Source: Scylla paramamosain (Eukaryota; Arthropoda; Malacostraca; Decapoda; Portunidae). Taken from it: a stretch of DNA of 64,000 bases. The DNA lies in contig NC_087152.1 of assembly GCF_035594125.1 (NCBI RefSeq), positions 7,768,501 to 7,832,500 on the forward strand. Reading direction: 5' to 3'. This document shows, one piece after another, positions 1 to 23,944 of the stretch. A program made the translations under genes and the position numbers. The notes under the pieces were generated by a model that searched no databases, was not told the origin of the DNA, and saw only the letters and a program-made list of their open reading frames with translations. Position 1 is the first letter of the stretch; each line of letters starts with the position of its first letter.

Positions 1-295
<295 letters not shown>

Positions 296-1233
296 CACGC
301 AGACAACGGTCATTTCAGTCTCATGAAGTCTACAATGTACATATATTTTTCATACATTTAGTAGTGCATCAAGGTGAAGGAAATAGCAAGTGACAGCAAG
401 ACTGTCTGACTGAAGACAAGTGGAACGACTGAGATGACAATATTGACGAAGCGAAAAAAAATGTTTTCTTTGAAATGAAAATTACAAATTGACATGTTTT
501 CATTACCAGAGAAGAGTTAGGGATCTTTATTTTAGACTTTTAAGATAGGGATTCATCGGACGTGTATCAAGCAACATGTGCCAAATAGGAAGGATCTGAA
601 CAAAGAGATTTCAAGGGTTTCGACATTAGAAGTGTAAGAAAAAAATAAACACAGACTAGATGTATGAGTACAACCTGCCGAAGAAAAAAAGGTGCAGTGA
701 CGTGGGAATCAGGTGTACCATCGCTCATACTCACTAATGTCAAGGACAACTGTCAAGCTCAAACCTGCTAATTATCGTCAAATTAATTAGCTCTTTGAGT
801 GACGGCTCCTTACGACACAGGCTCAGCACAGGTCGGACACCGCGTCGCTGTGATCGTGTACCTACCGTCACTTGGCGCTCGACGGGGCGTGACACTCCAC
901 TGCGCCGCACGGTAATGGAAGGCAGGAGGCGTGAATGTTCGCATGTCCAGGGTGACTCAGACTCCAGCTTTTAAGGGGGAAGGGTGACGGCTGAATATCG
1001 TAGTGAAATGTACGTCTTTTATGGACACTCTCTCCCTCTCATTACACTTCTCTTCCTTCTCTTCTGTTCTCTGTTCTCTTCTGTTCCTTGTGGATGTTTA
1101 CCCGCTAAGGTTTTAATGACTGCACTGTGCTGCTGATGCTTAGTACAAATATCAGTGTTCTTCTCCAGATTCTTTTTTTTTTTTATGGTTGGTCTACATA
1201 GAAATTTTATACATCAGATGTCAGATATTGTTA
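296..1233. other. No gene seen; GC-rich patch at 785-985
   Basis: Mostly AT-rich DNA. The 785-985 patch is GC-rich, with an acceptor-like GCGGCGCAG and a donor-like GTAGGTAC on the minus strand. It could be an upstream non-coding exon, but no coding frame supports it. Confidence 0.3.
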
Positions 1234-2522
<1,289 letters not shown>

Positions 2523-2592
<70 letters not shown>

Positions 2593-3155
2593 TTTGCCCC
2601 ACACTATTCACCGTCACCTTTGCTGGGCCTGGAGTCACCCCTCGTCGTCGCCACTCACTCACGCGTGCTGCGGAGAGTCAGTGTAGGTTAATGTTAAGGG
2701 AAGGGTGTCCTCGTGAGTTAAGTAGACAGACGCCACGCGCGGGCTCTCCGGGGCCTGGGTTGTGGTGTTGGTTATGGTGTGGCCTTCGGGACCCACAAAC
2801 TGTTGATGTACATACGAGTATAATAGTATTCTTATCGTGCACATATATTATATTTTCCTCAAATAAACTGAAGCTCCACGGGAAATATTAAGATATACTC
2901 GTCATTGTTTGCTTATATGTGTTTGTTTTGAAAGCAAGTCAAATATTAAACTGTACATAATATCTTGGGTACTTTTCATTGTTTTCCATTTAGGATATAG
3001 GGGAATTTAGTACTTGTGTTTTGAATGCCGGTGTTTTTCTTCATATAAGTATATTGAACACACCTACTTATTACTATTTTTAGAGAGAACGTATTGGAAT
3101 CATACATCTGTTTAATATAAAACTAAGAATTTATAATTTCATGCAATAACGATTC

Positions 3156-3192
<37 letters not shown>

Positions 3193-3212
3193 AAATATAC
3201 ATATACATATAT

Positions 3213-3304
<92 letters not shown>
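2523..3304. repeat. (CT)n 2523-2587, (GT)n 3157-3191, (TA)n 3216-3304
   Basis: Pure dinucleotide tracts. A GC-rich patch at 2600-2790 holds a short open frame from ATG 2691 that has no recognisable product. Confidence 0.95.
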
Positions 3305-3307
<3 letters not shown>

Positions 3308-3778
3308 TAAAATCCGTCTTATCTGGCATCAACGGGACCGCCGACATGCCGGATACTTGAATATTGCCGGATACTTGAATAGAAGTGAAATTATGTCCAC
3401 AATCACCACCCTACGCCTCACGCATCTTACCATAACAAAGATCAGCTGATCTTAATCAGCAGCTGATCTGATCAGCTGCTTAAGTGTAAGCACAACACGC
3501 TTCCTCTTTTCTGCAACTTTAGGCATGATGAAGGCGTCAGGCGATAAACTGCACACGCGGGACTGAGTCACCGAGTAAACACAGTGTAGTGGGCCGCGGG
3601 TAGCGAGGAGCAGTGCGCTCTGGTGGCGAGGGGACAAAGTATGCCTCGCGCGGGGAATTTTAATCGATTTTATGAGTACACATCGATTTTTTATTGATTT
3701 TAAGGCTCGGGGAAAAAATGTGCCGGATACTTGAAGCTGCCGGATAGGATACTCGAATGCCGGATGAGAGGGATTTTA

Positions 3779-3781
<3 letters not shown>
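3305..3781 (-). mobile_element. Tigger/pogo-type MITE, 477 bp, complete
   Basis: The left end starts CAGTAAAATCC and the right end is its exact inverse, GGATTTTACTG. Each side has a TA, the target duplication of Tc1/mariner/pogo elements. Subterminal repeats of GCCGGATACTTGAA occur at both ends. Inside, on the minus strand, an ATG near 3527 opens MPKVAEKRKRVVLTLKQ, the start of a CENP-B-like helix-turn-helix of pogo/Tigger transposases. It breaks off at a palindromic GATCAGCTGATC junction (about 3440-3482). This is therefore an internally deleted, non-autonomous copy, inserted into an (AT)n tract. Confidence 0.85.
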
Positions 3782-3960
<179 letters not shown>

Positions 3961-4484
3961 TTTTCCTGTGAAACTAGCTTTTTTTCAGGTTAATGTGCAT
4001 TGTTTATGAATCATCTTTTATGTTATGTTAGGTTACGTTAGTACACAACATTCATGGTTTCAGCAGCTATTCGTGGATGAAACAAATGTATATCTCTTCT
4101 AGTTTCTCAAGAATTATTTTTTTTAATTACATCACTTCATAAATTTTACCAGTCGTGGGCTTCTAATTTCTCACCATTTGTTAGAAGATATGCATTTTCA
4201 CTGAAACCAACACTGCATGCAGCATTTTAACGCAAGTGTTACATAATTTCATTTGTAATATAAAATGGAGACTAGATATTTTAAGCTGTTTTTTTTTTTT
4301 TTTTTTTTTATGGAGTTAATTGTTTTGAGTCAGATTTGTATCAAATTTGACCAACGTTACACTACAGACTATGTACAGCATACGCGCAGAACATCATGTG
4401 TAGACTTGTTGTTATTGTGTAATAGGCCTTTTGGTAAGTATTCACATCCTAGTAGACACAGACAGCATAACTAGAGATGATACT

Positions 4485-4526
<42 letters not shown>

Positions 4527-5213
4527 ACACACACACACACGGAAGATTAACATACTTTTGCTCACTGCTTACATTTATTTATTTCAGCATCCACCAGGGG
4601 GCCGGAGTTCAGGTGAGTCAACTCTTCACGGTGTCCGAATGAGACCGAGAGGACACTGTGCCTTGTTAGTAGTGTCTGCACCACCGTTTACAATTACGCC
4701 CCTTTGATGCTTTGGTGAATTTATGAGGTCGCCTTCACAAAGGAGACCCCTGCTGCTATATTCAGCCCTATAGGTAGCCAAAGGGAGGACGTGGGTGATT
4801 CTAAACAGCGTGAGTTGCTCTTGCGTTGATGAAGTCCTGGCGTTGGGTAGAGGACAATATTCTCAAACGTTTTCGCCGTCTATTTCTTATACTTTTAACA
4901 GACTAGTGGGAAATATTGAGTTTTCTAGGATGCTTTCGTGATTTTTGTGGTAGTTTAACGAAATTTTTACACCAATTAAAAAATCACTCTTGTGAACACA
5001 GATTATCATGTCTGTGACCTCTGAAAAAATAGTCTTGATGAACGAACAAAGCGTTTAAGAAAATGACCCTGAGCTGTGCAATGTTGATTCAGACATCGGC
5101 TGTGCTTGCGTTAGTGGTCGTGGTGTGTCATCTATCGTAGTGCGCAGGATATGAACCAGCCTTTCTGTCATCTTGTCTACTTACTTTTAGCCAAATTAGT
5201 GGTTAAATCAAGG

Positions 5214-5268
<55 letters not shown>

Positions 5269-5683
5269 TGGTTAGGTTTAGTTGGTGTACTACAAGATTC
5301 TCAGCGTCAGTGGCAATTGTCGTGTAATTAAATGATGCGGGGGTGTGAGTTGGTGAGTGTTCTGGCGCATACATACAACTACAAATACTTAAAGACATCC
5401 AACCCACATGGTAGTAAAAGTACCCTTAACTCGTAACACCTTAATCCGAAAACAATGCCGCCGCTATTCAAAATATTTCTGTCGCATTAAAGCTTGCTCT
5501 GTTTTCATGGACTTAACTTTAGGACACTTCTCTAATTTTGAATAATCTTTTCGTCTCTACTCTCTGGAGACAAGCATCTTCAATGGGCCTTTTTTTTCTG
5601 CCTTTTCGTGACCCATAGACAACGCTCCTCTTACATAAAAAATACGAAAATTAGGACATAGGTTGTGCGTGCAGGACATTCAC
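3961..5683. other. Intergenic, (CA)n 4487-4541 and (GT)n 5217-5265
   Basis: Apart from one MITE copy (4852-5075) and the two microsatellites I see no gene. A short GC-richer part at 4590-4700 has no usable splice-bounded frame. Confidence 0.6.
4852..5075 (-). mobile_element. Palindromic MITE copy 1
   Basis: Diverged copy of an about 220-bp family. The left end is ATATTCTCAAACG and the right end CAAAGCGTTTAAGAAAATG, forming the imperfect terminal inverted repeat seen in the other copies. Confidence 0.55.
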
Positions 5684-8586
<2,903 letters not shown>

Positions 8587-8602
8587 TAGTGTTATTGTAC
8601 AT

Positions 8603-8682
8603 CTTTTACTTAGAAGGCTAGATATAAAAGCTAGTTGGTCACCATTACTTAGAATGCTAGATATAAAAGCTAGTTGTACGAA
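8603..8682. repeat. 39-bp tandem duplication carrying a TATA-like box
   Basis: ACTTAGAAGGCTAGATATAA plus AAGCTAGTTG is repeated once, so GATATAAAAG stands at 8621-8630 and again at 8660-8669. The repeat lies just upstream of the putative start of the four-span membrane protein gene, but the TATA-like strand is the opposite one. Confidence 0.6.
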
Positions 8683-9712
8683 CTGCTGCTCTCCGACTTG
8701 GATGCTTATCTACAAAAAATCAGACAAGCATTAAGTAAGGAGTCTAGAGTATTTTCTCTAGACTTCTTGGCATAAGTCACTCATCGTTTACGTCCAGTCA
8801 TAGTAACACATAGATGGCGCTACGATTAAGTCTCACAGCCACACTGGGACTTTGCCGCTCGTGCACTGATTCACCTATATCTGGTTTTCGAATAGGTGAT
8901 GACCTTACTTGAATTAATGGTTTGTAGACACTGGATAGATTCAGATTTTGAAAGTATTGGCATTTCTATAAAGAAGAGCTAACAATGTGTTCTGTTTTTA
9001 TTAAAGTAAATAATGTGCTGTGTCCTTGAGATTCACAATGAAGGGGTGGAGAGACAGCAGCCCAACATAAAGAAGGCCAGTCCATCATATTCTGTGCAGT
9101 CAGTATGATCGCAGTTTCAGAGAGAAGGGCACTATGTATATCATGTTACTTCTCTCACATCTCTGAAGCGTTACTCAAGAGTTCACTGTGTAAGCAGCCT
9201 CGATAAAGCGGATATAACTGAATGGTTTGTGTCCGCTAACTTAGCCAGGATTCGGGTGCAGTCTGGTGCCACTGATGGATTCACAACTGGAAGCACTGCC
9301 GTTCGCTGGACTGTTTTTGTCCAAGGAAGTGTTAAAGGCATCTTGGGCAACATTACTTGGGAAGACAGAGCACTACATAGCACTGACGCTAACTTAGACG
9401 AAGGCACAGCCGCCTACTTAGACGAAGGCACAGTGGCCAGAACCACTTACACAACCCTAGACAAGAGAAGTGATGTCACTGTACCTTTAGTTATGGCATC
9501 AGGCATCTTCTTGACCTGTGACATCTTGCGACGCCACGCACTTGCCGCGTACCGTAGGCCACACCTGTCTTAAGGATCACACCTGCCGGTCACACTTGTA
9601 CTTTGCGTCAAACCACCGCCACCTGTGCTGAGGGAGGTCAAACTGAGGGGCGGGACACGGAACACGTCCGGATGTCCTATGTATTAATGGAGTCCGGATG
9701 TGGCGGCCCGCT

Positions 9713-9716
<4 letters not shown>
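8683..9716. other. No supported gene; 22-bp duplication near 9395-9437
   Basis: A 114-codon frame (9229-9573, no ATG) crosses a tandem copy of ACTTAGACGAAGGCACAG. Composition is unlike the real exons and no domain is recognised. Confidence 0.4.
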
Positions 9717-9811
<95 letters not shown>

Positions 9812-9919
9812 TTTGTTGTTACTTGTGGGTTGTTTACTGTCTGGCTTTGCTGTGCATCTCTTTTGTGCAGCAGAGAGAAAAGTGGGTGGCGGAAAGAGAA
9901 AAGACAAGGAAGGACTATA

Positions 9920-9979
<60 letters not shown>
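9717..9979. repeat. (GA)n 9717-9810 and 9923-9978
   Basis: Two pure GA tracts 110 bases apart. Confidence 0.97.
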
Positions 9980-9981
<2 letters not shown>

Positions 9982-11015
9982 TTTTGCCTGGGAGGGATTC
10001 ACATACATAATGAAAGAGAGGAAGGAGAAGAGAGAAAGATGGCTAGGGTGGGGATGAAAATGTATCCTTCCCACCGTTCCCCCCCTCCCCACGCCTCCCA
10101 GTGACGCCATCGTAAAACAAGGGTCAGTCTTTGTGCCGGAAATTTCCCACCCCATCCCGCCCCAACAGCGCCTCCCTTCACCGCCCACCACACCCACTTC
10201 CACATCACCCCATCACCCTCACTCGCCACATTCACACCTCGCTCACCTTAGTAATCCTTAGATATTCACATCATATATTTCTTATTCTCTCAGTACGTAT
10301 AGCGCTTCAAGATTAGCTTTTATTCATGTTCACCTCCCACTAATCATATTCAAATAGATTATTAATAATTTTCATAGCCGCATTTCCTTACAACTGTCCT
10401 TTATTTAATTTATATGGCTTTATTTATTTATTTTTTTTCATTACTTACAAATCACGTCTTCGTTTAATGTCAAAAAAAAAAAAACATTTACTGAGGAGTT
10501 ACCCAATCTTTAAAGTCAAAAACTCCTTCTCATATTAATCCACTTCATACTGGTACTTTAGAATGCAATTACCCCGCCTGTAGCAACCCTTAGTAACCAT
10601 CGTCCTCGCTCTCCCACCCTCCCTTCCTCCCCTCCCGTCCTCCCCCACCCACCGCGTAAATACCAGACCTGCAATCACTGCGTGCGTGTTTTTGTTTCCT
10701 CGCCTCCCTCTCGGCGGGCAAGTGTTTGGCTTCCCACGGCAGCTGTTGAGAACGATGGGCGGTGCGCTGAGAGTGGCGTCAGGTGTGGTATACTAGTTGT
10801 CACCGTGGACCTAGTGTAGTGTACCGTTTGTTTGTGGGTTTTGGGGGGATGGAAAGGATACATTTAGTGTTCAAGTTAGGTTTTGTGAGGTTTTGTCTTT
10901 GAGCAGTTTTAATGTATACTGAAACAGTGTAGTGTCAAAAGGCGCAGGGAACATGGTTGAAAGTGTGCAAATGGTACCAGTTAGGCATGCTGGATGAGGC
11001 AATGGTTGGATAGGT

Positions 11016-11068
<53 letters not shown>

Positions 11069-11439
11069 CCTCACGTCCGTCCCGTCCGTCCACCAGCATT
11101 CATTATTATGGAAGTGTATTGTACTGTATACATCAACCACCCCCGCGCCATAATTTTTTGCGAGCAACCTTCCGCATTTGAATTCATGACTTTCTGTTTC
11201 ACTTTCATATATCCATTCACTTTCTTCTCCGAAAGCGAACACAGATCATTGTCATCTGTCATTCCCACAGTTGCCCATAGGTGGCGGGATGGCTGAGAGG
11301 AAATATGAAATACAGAATCCTATACACTTGTTATTGAACACGCGATGGTGAATGTGAGGGAACAACATTTTGCTTATTATTATACGTTATCTACTATGAA
11401 GGCTACGGTTTCTCCTCCAGTTTAATAGAATGACAGTAT
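9980..11439. other. No supported gene; (GA)n 11018-11063
   Basis: C-rich sequence at 10060-10240 and 10590-10660, and GC-rich DNA at 10680-10860. No splice-consistent coding frame is seen. Confidence 0.45.
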
Positions 11440-11668
11440 GGACCGTATTCTAAAACGCTTTGCTTTCTCACTACCACTATTTTCAAAGACCACAGAGATT
11501 ATTAGCAGGGTTCTCAAGAGTATTTCTTCTGTTAATAATATAGAGATCGTATTAATATCTCACTAGAACCCCATAAACACTCTTGGAAACCTGTGTAACT
11601 TTAACTAAAGTCTTTTTGAAAGCAGTCGAGATGCGGTGCAGAAGTACTTCAAAATATGGTACTATGTT
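11440..11668 (+). mobile_element. Palindromic MITE copy 2
   Basis: Starts GGACCGTATTCTAAAACGCTT, runs through the family landmarks TTTTCAAAGACCACAGAG and GTTCTCAAGAGTATTTC, and ends GCAGAAGTACTTCAAAATATGG, the inverted form of the start. This is one of the best-preserved copies. Confidence 0.75.
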
Positions 11669-11679
11669 TCAAGCAGGGA

Positions 11680-11745
11680 CTGCCATGTGTGGGTAGACCT
11701 GACGGCTTCTTGCAGCTTCCCTTATTTTCTCATGTTCTTATGTCA
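11680..11745 (+). mobile_element. LINE 3' tail fragment
   Basis: GGACTGCCATGTGTGGGTAG then GGCTTCTTGCAGCTTCCC and a TCTCATGTTCTTATG end. This is the same 3' tail that recurs at 11920, 14870 and (inverted) 50120. Confidence 0.5.
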
Positions 11746-11784
11746 TGGTGCAAGTTTATGTTCTAAAGACGCCACTGACAACAA

Positions 11785-11962
11785 ATAAAGGGATGGATGA
11801 CTGGAATGGACTCACTCATCATGTTGTTAGTGCTGAGCTATTGAGGAGCTTTAAAAGATCAGAGAAATTTAAGGATAGGATGATGAAGTGGGTATAAGTA
11901 TTTTATCATGTTTCATACAAGGACTGGCATGTGTAGGTCTTTTGGCTTGTGTTCTTATGCTT
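11785..11962 (+). mobile_element. LINE C-terminal fragment with 3' tail
   Basis: The reading DDWNGLTHHVVSAELLRSFK, then KDRMMKWV and a stop near 11897, is the familiar end of non-LTR reverse transcriptases (W-N-x-L followed by a V/N/S-rich segment and F-K). The tail that follows (GGACTGGCATGTGTAGG, TTGTGTTCTTATG) is shared with neighbouring fragments. Confidence 0.6.
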
Positions 11963-12401
11963 TTACCAGCGTAGTGCATCAACACCACCAAGTCACCAAT
12001 GTTCTTATTAGCCATTCTTAGTACCCCTTCAATTTCTCTCTCTTATTAGCTTCAAAGTTTCACGGCCCTAACAAGAACAAGAACCAGAACCAGAACCCTC
12101 AAAGTATACGACAAATATCCTTACACTGGTAATGTTCAATCGCTCCCTTCATGAGACTCCTAAAGTATTAATATCGCACGCATTATCAACCGGCATCTCC
12201 GTCACGGCAGCTACCCACGCCCTAAACATGTGGCCTTATTCGGCGAGGCGTGGGAGGCTGCAGGTGTGTGTGTGTCTCCCGGGGGTGGGGTGTTGGGCTC
12301 CCATACTCTGGCTGTTCGTGGGGTGTTCCATTGACAACAAGCGACGCGACCCCTGCAACGCCGGCGAGAAATGATTAGAAGCATGTGTAGATTAATAACA
12401 G

Positions 12402-12493
<92 letters not shown>

Positions 12494-12590
12494 TGTGGGG
12501 AGCAGGGTAATGGATAACGAGAAAAGATCTTTAAATTATTGATTTTTTTTTATTATTTCAGGTATCGGAACAAGCTCAAATAACGCCTGG

Positions 12591-12667
<77 letters not shown>

Positions 12668-12827
12668 ATTATGAACCCTACAAACCCAATGTTCCCTATA
12701 AGCTGCTCCATATTCAACTTACACAAGGCAAAGTCCTCTCCTCCTCCACACACGCACAGGCGGCGGTTCTCAAGCAGCAGCAAATGTGTCTACACTCGTA
12801 CACACCTCCGCGGAGACACACTTCAGG
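11963..12827. other. No supported gene; (GA)n 12401-12490 and 12595-12663
   Basis: GC-rich 12180-12370 has an 80-codon frame beginning at ATG 12132 and also an open frame on the other strand. Neither is bounded by convincing splice sites or matches a known family. Confidence 0.45.
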
Positions 12828-13057
12828 CCCGTATTCTTGAACGCTGTGCTCCCTCATCACGACTATTTTCAGAGGTCACAAAGATGATTAGTTCAGTTCT
12901 CATAGATGCTTTTCTCACATTGATAATGCAGAATCATTATTAAATTGCCATTTGAATTATACAGACACCCAGAAAACCCTATTAACTTTTACTTGAGCTA
13001 GTTATGAGTAGTCGTGAGAAAGCACCTAAGCGTCTGATTGATCAAGATTATGGGACT
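12828..13057 (+). mobile_element. Palindromic MITE copy 3
   Basis: Begins GGCCCGTATTCTTGAACGCT and continues with ACTATTTTCAGAGGTCACAAAG and GTTCTCATAGATGCTTTTC. The right end near AAGCGTCTGATTGATCAAG is diverged. A 33-bp minisatellite begins immediately after it. Confidence 0.65.
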
Positions 13058-13065
13058 CAAAGATT

Positions 13066-13296
13066 CACTGAGGGGTTGAGACCAGAGTAAAAGTCCTACA
13101 CTGAGGGATTGAGACCAGAGTAAAAGTCCTACACTGAGGGATTGAGACCAGAGTAAAAGTCCTACAGTGAGGGATTGAGACTAGAGTAAAAGTCCTACAC
13201 TGAGAGATTGAGACAAGAGTAAAAGTCCTACACTGAGAGACTGAGACTAGAGTAAAAGTCCTACACTGAGGGATTAAGACCAGAGTAAAAGTCCTA
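13066..13296. repeat. 33-bp minisatellite, 7 copies
   Basis: Units start at 13066, 13099, 13132, 13165, 13198, 13231 and 13264, each reading CACTGAGGGATTGAGACCAG followed by AGTAAAAGTCCTA with a few substitutions. Because 33 is a multiple of three, the minus strand stays open and reads an 11-residue repeat (FTLVSIPQCRT); there is no other sign of coding. Confidence 0.9.
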
Positions 13297-13899
13297 GAAA
13301 GGCTCCTAAATCCCACGTAAAAACATATACTGTTCTAATAAAATGGTGTGTCAGTCTCTACCACGTATATGTAAAACTAAACGAGGCTGTTTATTAAGGT
13401 GTATGCTTAAAACTGGACTGGTTAAAAGTTTCTTATGGAGACTAGAAATGAGTATCTTTTGTCGCTGAAGGGGTCGGCTGTGGCATGTGAGGCGTGGTGA
13501 GCTATAAAAGGACATCGATTGAAACGAATTAGCAATTAACAACATTAGGTTAAACTTGCTTATGTCAGAGTTATGTTCACCATTTATTCTTCGTAGCTTA
13601 AGAAGTATAACTATCGCTAAGAGTTTTATGTTTTGCGGCAATAGTGAAATACAAAATCGTCTCACAGATTGTTTCACACATTCACAAAGCTTCACATAAC
13701 AAAACTAATGAAAACTCAATAGAATCTAGTGACTGCTTCGTGTGGAACAGATAATTACCAATGAACTATTAATCGACTCACCTCAAGCCTTGGTATGTAC
13801 TTACATCTGTATGAGAATTATCCCATGACGTGTTCTCTGTTGTAATCATAATCTTACGTGGCTAAACTTTGGAGAAAAAAATATAACGGTAAAGGAAAA

Positions 13900-13902
<3 letters not shown>
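13297..13902. other. No gene seen
   Basis: Ordinary AT-rich spacer between the minisatellite and the microsatellite before the protease homologue. Confidence 0.5.
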
Positions 13903-13987
<85 letters not shown>

Positions 13988-14041
13988 CAGCTTATTTATC
14001 AATATTTTTACATGTAAGAAAGTTCTCTTCCAGAATGTGTG

Positions 14042-14105
<64 letters not shown>
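13903..14105. repeat. (TC)n 13903-13984 and (GA)n 14045-14105
   Basis: A CT tract and a GA tract facing each other as an imperfect inverted pair 60 bases apart, about 115 bases upstream of the protease homologue promoter. Confidence 0.96.
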
Positions 14106-14107
<2 letters not shown>

Positions 14108-14221
14108 CGCTTGCGTGTGGAGATGGAGCGAGGGCCAAGGACTTAGATATGATATAGGAGGGGAGGGATATGTAAGATCCTCTATCTCGAGGGAGGGAGG
14201 GGAGGTCCAGCGGTGCCGGAC

Positions 14222-14256
14222 TTAAAAGACAGACTTGAGCCCCCGAGCGTTCACTT
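14222..14256 (+). promoter_or_regulatory. Candidate core promoter of the protease homologue
   Basis: A TATA-like TTAAAAG at 14222-14228 stands about 30 bases before TCACTT at 14251-14256, which resembles an arthropod initiator. The ATG follows 23 bases after the putative start site. The spacing is right for a TATA-Inr promoter with a very short 5' leader, as is common for highly expressed secreted proteins. No transcript data support it. Confidence 0.45.
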
Positions 14257-14275
14257 CGAGGATCACTGCGACACA

Positions 14276-21771
<7,496 letters not shown>

Positions 21772-22190
21772 GCCAATATTCTCCTCAGAAGCCACTAAGA
21801 GGGAACACCTGCAAGGACGAGTGGCAATGAGTGCCCTGTAAGCTCACTGGTTACTCTGAAGCCTGATTTTTACGTGTTTGTTTCCCATCAGTCTCGTTGA
21901 CATTGTAACAACTATTAATGTCCATTGGAATACTTTCCCTTTTTCTTCCTATGTTCTCGGAAGCTCATCATGTGACGCATAAGACATTCTGTTTACGTGG
22001 CTTCACATAAAAGAAAAATGGAATTTACTGGTATTTCTTCCTTACTTTTCCTTAGGTGCCGTTGTGGTCGATGTTGATCTAGTGGTGCACTTTCGTCCCA
22101 AGCTCCCCGGTGTCCATATATTCGTACATTGAGTGGTTATGCCTCAGAATAGAAGACTGAATGAGAAATATGAAAAGAGGCCAAATAACA

Positions 22191-22196
22191 AATAAA
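22191..22196 (+). terminator. Candidate polyadenylation signal of the protease homologue
   Basis: AATAAA lies about 420 bases after the stop codon at 21769-21771. It is the first canonical hexamer I found downstream, but the surrounding DNA is AT-rich, so chance is possible. Confidence 0.3.
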
Positions 22197-22548
22197 CATA
22201 CACCGTGAATACATGGCACATAACATTTAAAGGAATATGCAAATAAGTCGTTAACCTTATGTTCGTCCATACCGTAGAATTAAGTGATACCCAAAAATCC
22301 TGACCTACACAACATAGGCCTAATTATAAAGAAAAGAGCTGCCATGTGATAGAGGGTCGAGTAGATTTTTATCAGTCAGTGTGGGAGGCAGTGGGAGCTG
22401 ATTGTTTACTTTCCACATGCTGGCATCGAATTACCTAACTTCTTTCCCACGCGTACGTCACGTTGGAGTAATCATCAGCACCCGACACATGAGATAAGGC
22501 GACGAGCATACAGGTCCTGCAGCTGAAAATCGATGGTACTTCTAAAAT

Positions 22549-22608
<60 letters not shown>

Positions 22609-23325
22609 CCAAGAAGTCATCCGTCCTTCCTTGCATGCTCTGGTCTACTTATCTTTTTTCGCCCTTTTCTCGCATGATCTGCACTCTGTTCTTGCTCTTC
22701 TCATAGCCTTCCATCTCATAATCCAGCACTGTTTTGCACTCACCTCATCTTACATAGTCATGTATACTCCTTTAATCATTCTATACTGAAAGTAAACGTA
22801 TATGATATCAATAGCCGCTTAAATCAAAAATATCATGAAACCTCGATGAATTTTTGAAATTACATGAAATCCCTGAGTGAATCCATGGTTACATGAAATT
22901 ACTAATAGTTTTGATGATTTCACGAAATAATTGTTTCCACGAATTTAATATAACATTATACTGCATTTATTTTGGTTTATATAGAGGTAAACACATTACT
23001 CCCTGGCGCCCAAAGACAGCTTGACTAGTTTAGCTATCAGTTGCATCCTTGTGAGCTACACGAAGCAAACCATGTTAGATAATGGGATACAGATATATAG
23101 CTACATTTGGATTTTTATCAAGAAAAACAAATATAATCCTGGTATCCGAAAACATCATACGAGGGCAAGAAATAGGAGGGAATATTAGTGAAACCTGGTT
23201 TCCTGCGGGAGTGAGGGAAGCCTGTTCACTGTATTTATACAGCAATATTTGGCAATTAGCGAGTATCACTGGGGCAGAGAAAGAGAGACAGAGCCTCGCC
23301 CAAGGAATCCTTGGCTGTCACATGT

Positions 23326-23395
<70 letters not shown>

Positions 23396-23496
23396 GCCTT
23401 TGTTTCTGGCTGCCTCGATGTTCCCTCGCCTGTGAGTTCCTCACAGGTTTTGTGTCCTGTGTTGAGGCAGTGTACTGTAAGGCGGAGACAACAAGG

Positions 23497-23592
<96 letters not shown>

Positions 23593-23892
23593 TATGTGGT
23601 GTAACAACATTGCTTCTGTAGTCTATATTGTAATTTTGAGTGCCCATATTATTAGTGCTTGCCAAAGTAAGAAAGTGAAGAACATCTGTGCGTGCTAGGC
23701 AGACAGACACTAGAGGAGACAACCCTGTCTGTCGTCACACCCCGGCGCGGGCCCCGAGCGCTTGTGACACGTTCCTTGTGGGAGAACTGAGTCATGTGTG
23801 GCTTTCTTCTCAAATGTAAAACAGAAAACCAAGTGGAGTTAAGAAGGTGGAGTGGAACCTTTAAAGTTTATCCCCTCTTTTTTTCCTTTAGG

Positions 23893-23944
<52 letters not shown>

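Noticed and set aside
9229..9573. 114-codon frame
   Set aside because: No ATG at the start, contains a small tandem duplication, no splice sites or family features.
12132..12374. 80-codon ATG frame in a GC-rich patch
   Set aside because: No domain, and the opposite strand is equally open; may be an exon but cannot be shown.
13066..13296. CRISPR-like array
   Set aside because: Units are contiguous without unique spacers, and the genome is eukaryotic; it is a minisatellite.
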